From contig NZ_WXEW01000005.1 in the NCBI RefSeq assembly GCF_009901565.1, forward strand, positions 124,001-188,000: a DNA stretch of 64,000 bases. The letters are read 5' to 3'. Each line of letters starts with the position of its first letter. The first letter of the stretch is position 1. Origin of the DNA: Herbidospora solisilvae (GTDB lineage Bacteria > Actinomycetota > Actinomycetes > Streptosporangiales > Streptosporangiaceae). The notes below the pieces were generated by a model. That model did not search any database. It had not been told where the DNA came from and saw only the letters and a list, made by a program, of their open reading frames with translations. The translations under genes were made by a program, and so were the position numbers. Below are positions 61,870 to 64,000 of this stretch, in pieces.

Positions 61870-63138
61870 TTACCCAGCCGGAAGACGGTCGGTGAACCAG
61901 TCACGCGCCAGGCCGGCGACGATTTCCAGCGCCCCGGGCTCCACGAACAGGTGAGTGGCGTCAGGGACGATCTCCAGGCGGTTCTCGCAGCGCAACCGCT
62001 GCCGCGCCCACCGGTTGAGATCGAGCACCGATTCGTCCCTGCCGCCCACGATCAGCAACGTCGCCGCCCGCACCGCCGGCAGACACGGCCCCGCCAGATC
62101 GGGCCGTCCGCCCCGGGACACGACGGCGGCCACCTGGTTGCCCGGCTCCGCCGCCGCCCGCAACGCGGCCGCCGCCCCGGTGCTGGCCCCGAAGTAGCCG
62201 ATCGGCAACCCCGCCACCCGAGGCTCGTCAGCCAGCCAGGTCGTCACCCGCCCGAGCCGCCCGGCCAGCACTTCGATGTCGAACACGTTGAGGCGATCAT
62301 GCTCCTCGTCGACCGTGAGCAGGTCGAAAAGGAAGGTGGCCAAGCCCGCCTGATTGAGCACCGAGGCCACGTACCGGTTGCGCGGACTGTGCCGGCTGCT
62401 GCCGCTCCCGTGCACGAACGCCACCACACCCACGGCGTTCTCCGGGACGACGAGCCGCCCCGGCAGGCGGAGGGGGCCGACGTCCACCATCACGTCCAGC
62501 TGATCGGAAGCCCGCCGCAGCAGCTCGACCACCTGCTGGTCGGTGGTCTGCGTGAAATCCGAGTAGCAGACGCCGATGCCCCAAAGAGCCGAGGGCGTCT
62601 CCAGGCAGATCACCTCATCGGCGTCCTGACGCAGCCTCGCGAGCACGTCCGGAGTGCCGACCGGAACCGCCAGGACCACACGCGCGGCGCCGTGCGCCCG
62701 AGCCACCTGGCAGGCGGCCCGAGCCGTGCCTCCCGTGGCGACCCCGTCGTCCACGATGACGACCGTCCGGCCCGCCAGATCGAGCGGCCCCCGATCGGGC
62801 CGGAAGCGGCGCGCCCGAGCCTGCACCTCCTGCCGCTCACGCTCCTCCACGATCGCCATGTCCTTCTCCGTCACACCGGTCACTCGTACGACCGCCGGGT
62901 TGACCACGCGTACGCCGCCCTCACCGATCGCGCCGAACCCGAGCTCGGGTTGGACCGGCACCCCCAGCTTGCGGACCACGATCACATCCAGCGGCGCACC
63001 CAAACCCCGCGCCACCTCGAACGCCACGGGCACACCACCCCGAGGCAACCCGAGGACGACCGGCTTCTCCTCGACAAGCCCGGCCAGACGTTCCGCCAGC
63101 CGAACACCGGCATCATGACGATCGACGAACATCGCCAT
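61870..63138 (-). CDS. Phosphoribosyltransferase-alpha/beta hydrolase fusion
   Basis: A 422-residue two-domain protein. Residues about 1-205 are a PRTase fold with the PRPP loop VVIVDDGVATGGTARA and VVLGLPRGGVPVAFEVA. Residues about 215-422 are a dienelactone-hydrolase-like fold with oxyanion FVHGSGSS, nucleophile Ser in YFGASTGAAAA, Asp in GGRDESV and His in DATHLFVE. The same pairing occurs in Mycobacterium tuberculosis Rv0571c, a DosR (dormancy) regulon member. Substrates are unknown. Start ATG behind GAGGAGG. Confidence 0.9.
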   Translation of the reverse strand: MAMFVDRHDAGVRLAERLAGLVEEKPVVLGLPRGGVPVAFEVARGLGAPLDVIVVRKLGVPVQPELGFGAIGEGGVRVVNPAVVRVTGVTEKDMAIVEERERQEVQARARRFRPDRGPLDLAGRTVVIVDDGVATGGTARAACQVARAHGAARVVLAVPVGTPDVLARLRQDADEVICLETPSALWGIGVCYSDFTQTTDQQVVELLRRASDQLDVMVDVGPLRLPGRLVVPENAVGVVAFVHGSGSSRHSPRNRYVASVLNQAGLATFLFDLLTVDEEHDRLNVFDIEVLAGRLGRVTTWLADEPRVAGLPIGYFGASTGAAAALRAAAEPGNQVAAVVSRGGRPDLAGPCLPAVRAATLLIVGGRDESVLDLNRWARQRLRCENRLEIVPDATHLFVEPGALEIVAGLARDWFTDRLPAG

Positions 63139-63478
63139 AACCGCCTCCTCAGCATTTCCCCGTGCGCCCCGCGTCGGTGACGAAGGCCCCCTCCTCCCAC
63201 CATTAGGCCTCGGAGAGCACAGTGAGCAGGGTTCAAGGGCCCAGTTCGCGAGCGGCAGACGAACGCGTGCGATTTTCGATGTCCGTACGAACGGCGACCC
63301 GGCTACCGGCGACCTCGACGCTTGCCGGTAGCACCGGGGTGGTCAAGAAGTCATGCGCCCATGGGGACCCGAAAGGACTTTGGCTGGTCGAGGGTGCCGC
63401 CTTGGGCACTTTCTTGATCGGCGAGTGAACGTGGGCGAGGCTTCGGTAAGCGTTGAGGGCCCGTGTCCAAGGAGGACC
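63139..63478. other. Intergenic region between the fusion gene and the EVE-domain gene
   Basis: 340 bp between divergent genes. It contains a GGACTTTGG stretch (63375-63383) that resembles half of a DosR/DevR box, and otherwise no recognised element. A 68-codon ORF at 63222-63428 lacks coding character. Confidence 0.5.
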
Positions 63479-63889
63479 ATGCGTTACTGGCTGCTGACCT
63501 GGAATCCCAAGACCTTCGACCTGGCCGCCGCTCGTCGAGATGGCCAGCCGATCGGAGACTGGCGAGTGGGAAGGTTCCGTGACGAACTCCAGGCAGGTGA
63601 TCGCTTCCTCTTCTGGCGCTCGGGCAGCGGTGGCATCGCGGCACTCGGACGGATCGGTGGCGCGCCGGTGTTCAAGCCGGTGCCATCCCCGGACTACTGG
63701 ACCGAGGTACCTGAGCAGGCCTGGTTCGTGCCGATCGAGGTTGAGCAGTGGCTGGATGTCGACATCACCTTCGGGCAGCTTCGAGCCGACAAGCGGTTCG
63801 ATGGAATGGGTTTCATCAGGATGCCTGGGGCGGCCAACCCTCACCCGGTCACCGAGGCGCAGTGGGAAGCCTTCATGTCTCGCCTCTGA
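63479..63889 (+). CDS. EVE-domain (PUA-like) protein
   Basis: Start at the ATG behind AAGGAGG gives a 136-residue EVE domain: MRYWLLTWNPKTFDL, a DWRVGRFRDELQAGDRFLFWRSG segment and GIAALGRIGG. EVE proteins bind modified nucleobases in DNA or RNA through an aromatic pocket and appear as readers in defence or RNA-modification contexts. No restriction partner is visible before the window ends. Confidence 0.87.
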   Translation: MRYWLLTWNPKTFDLAAARRDGQPIGDWRVGRFRDELQAGDRFLFWRSGSGGIAALGRIGGAPVFKPVPSPDYWTEVPEQAWFVPIEVEQWLDVDITFGQLRADKRFDGMGFIRMPGAANPHPVTEAQWEAFMSRL

Positions 63890-63915
63890 GCGCCGAATTG
63901 GCCGGACCTGCTGGG

Positions 63916-63970
63916 CAGATGCAAAAGCCTGCCCAGGGGATCCCTGGACAGCTTTTCGTGCCCATCTGCG
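63916..63970. repeat. Long compound hairpin downstream of the EVE gene
   Basis: Three nested arms: GCAGATG with CATCTGC (63916-63922, 63964-63970), AAAAGC with GCTTTT (63924-63929, 63952-63957) and CCAGGG with CCCTGG (63934-63939, 63943-63948). It could be a terminator of the EVE gene, a structured RNA, or the end of a small repeat element. Confidence 0.5.
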
Positions 63971-64000
63971 AGAGCGTGCCGGAATGCCTGACGCCGCACC

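Noticed and set aside
63222..63428. 68-codon ORF between the fusion gene and the EVE gene
   Set aside because: No ribosome site, mixed composition, and it lies in the expected divergent promoter region.

Overview
The window is high-GC DNA (third codon positions nearly always G or C, frequent GTG starts, ATGA/GTGA stop-start overlaps) from a sporulating-type actinomycete. The gene mix fits the Streptosporangiales (Nonomuraea/Streptosporangium-like) or a close relative: a BTAD (SARP-type) regulator, a Ser/Thr kinase with a WD40 propeller, an ECF42-type sigma factor with a YCII/DGPF partner, an actinomycete-type gas vesicle cluster, PL11 and CBM2 secreted enzymes, and many TetR, AraC, MarR and HxlR regulators. 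The genus is inferred from gene content only. No rRNA, tRNA, CRISPR array, insertion sequence or prophage was seen. Most of it looks like chromosome-arm or accessory content: small operons with local regulators.

Layout. 0-9 kb: the end of an MprF-like lysyltransferase, an HTH/SRPBCC pair, an EamA exporter, a three-gene secreted/anchored operon resembling the WxL/DUF916 surface systems of Firmicutes, a flavin oxidoreductase, and small exported or membrane unknowns. 9-17 kb: a CBM2-linked rhamnogalacturonan lyase, an acyl-CoA dehydrogenase, a PIN/HTH toxin-antitoxin pair and a kinase with a seven-bladed WD40 ectodomain. 17-24 kb: a rhodanese, then BTAD regulator-methyltransferase-carboxymuconolactone decarboxylase-like protein, facing a small NRPS remnant (damaged adenylation gene, free carrier protein, free condensation domain). 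24-35 kb: MgtC, a TetR/MFS pair with a palindromic operator, an NAD-dependent epimerase, a metallo-beta-lactamase-fold hydrolase divergent from the YCII-ECF42 pair, a hydrolase-TetR-hydrolase operon with its own operator, an EF-hand protein, a pentapeptide protein, and a PrsW-type protease with a partner.

35-50 kb: acetate kinase and phosphoketolase, divergent and 40 bp apart (a phosphoketolase shunt producing acetate and ATP); an MFS/HxlR pair; a zinc alcohol dehydrogenase; two tandem paralogous membrane proteins of unknown function whose ectodomains carry Asp-box-like turns; a complete polar amino acid ABC importer; a cysteine hydrolase with a GlxA regulator; and a NarL-type two-component system. 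50-57 kb: a CBS protein and SLC13/ArsB-type permease separated by a strong hairpin, a phytase-like esterase, a Ktr/Trk potassium uptake pair, a MarR regulator, a 74-residue secreted peptide, an AraC regulator and a BtrH-like protein.

57.7-61.2 kb: a compact gas vesicle operon in the order (62-aa ORF)-gvpA-F-G-O-J-L-S-K with no gvpN. Converging on it are a DUF2267 protein and a phosphoribosyltransferase-hydrolase fusion of the type found in the mycobacterial DosR regulon, followed by an EVE-domain protein. The last block may be linked to low-oxygen or stationary-phase physiology (inference).

The least explained systems are the WxL-like trio (3.7-5.8 kb), the tandem membrane/Asp-box proteins (41.0-43.8 kb), the decaying NRPS (20.7-23.6 kb) and the hairpin upstream of the SLC13 permease.
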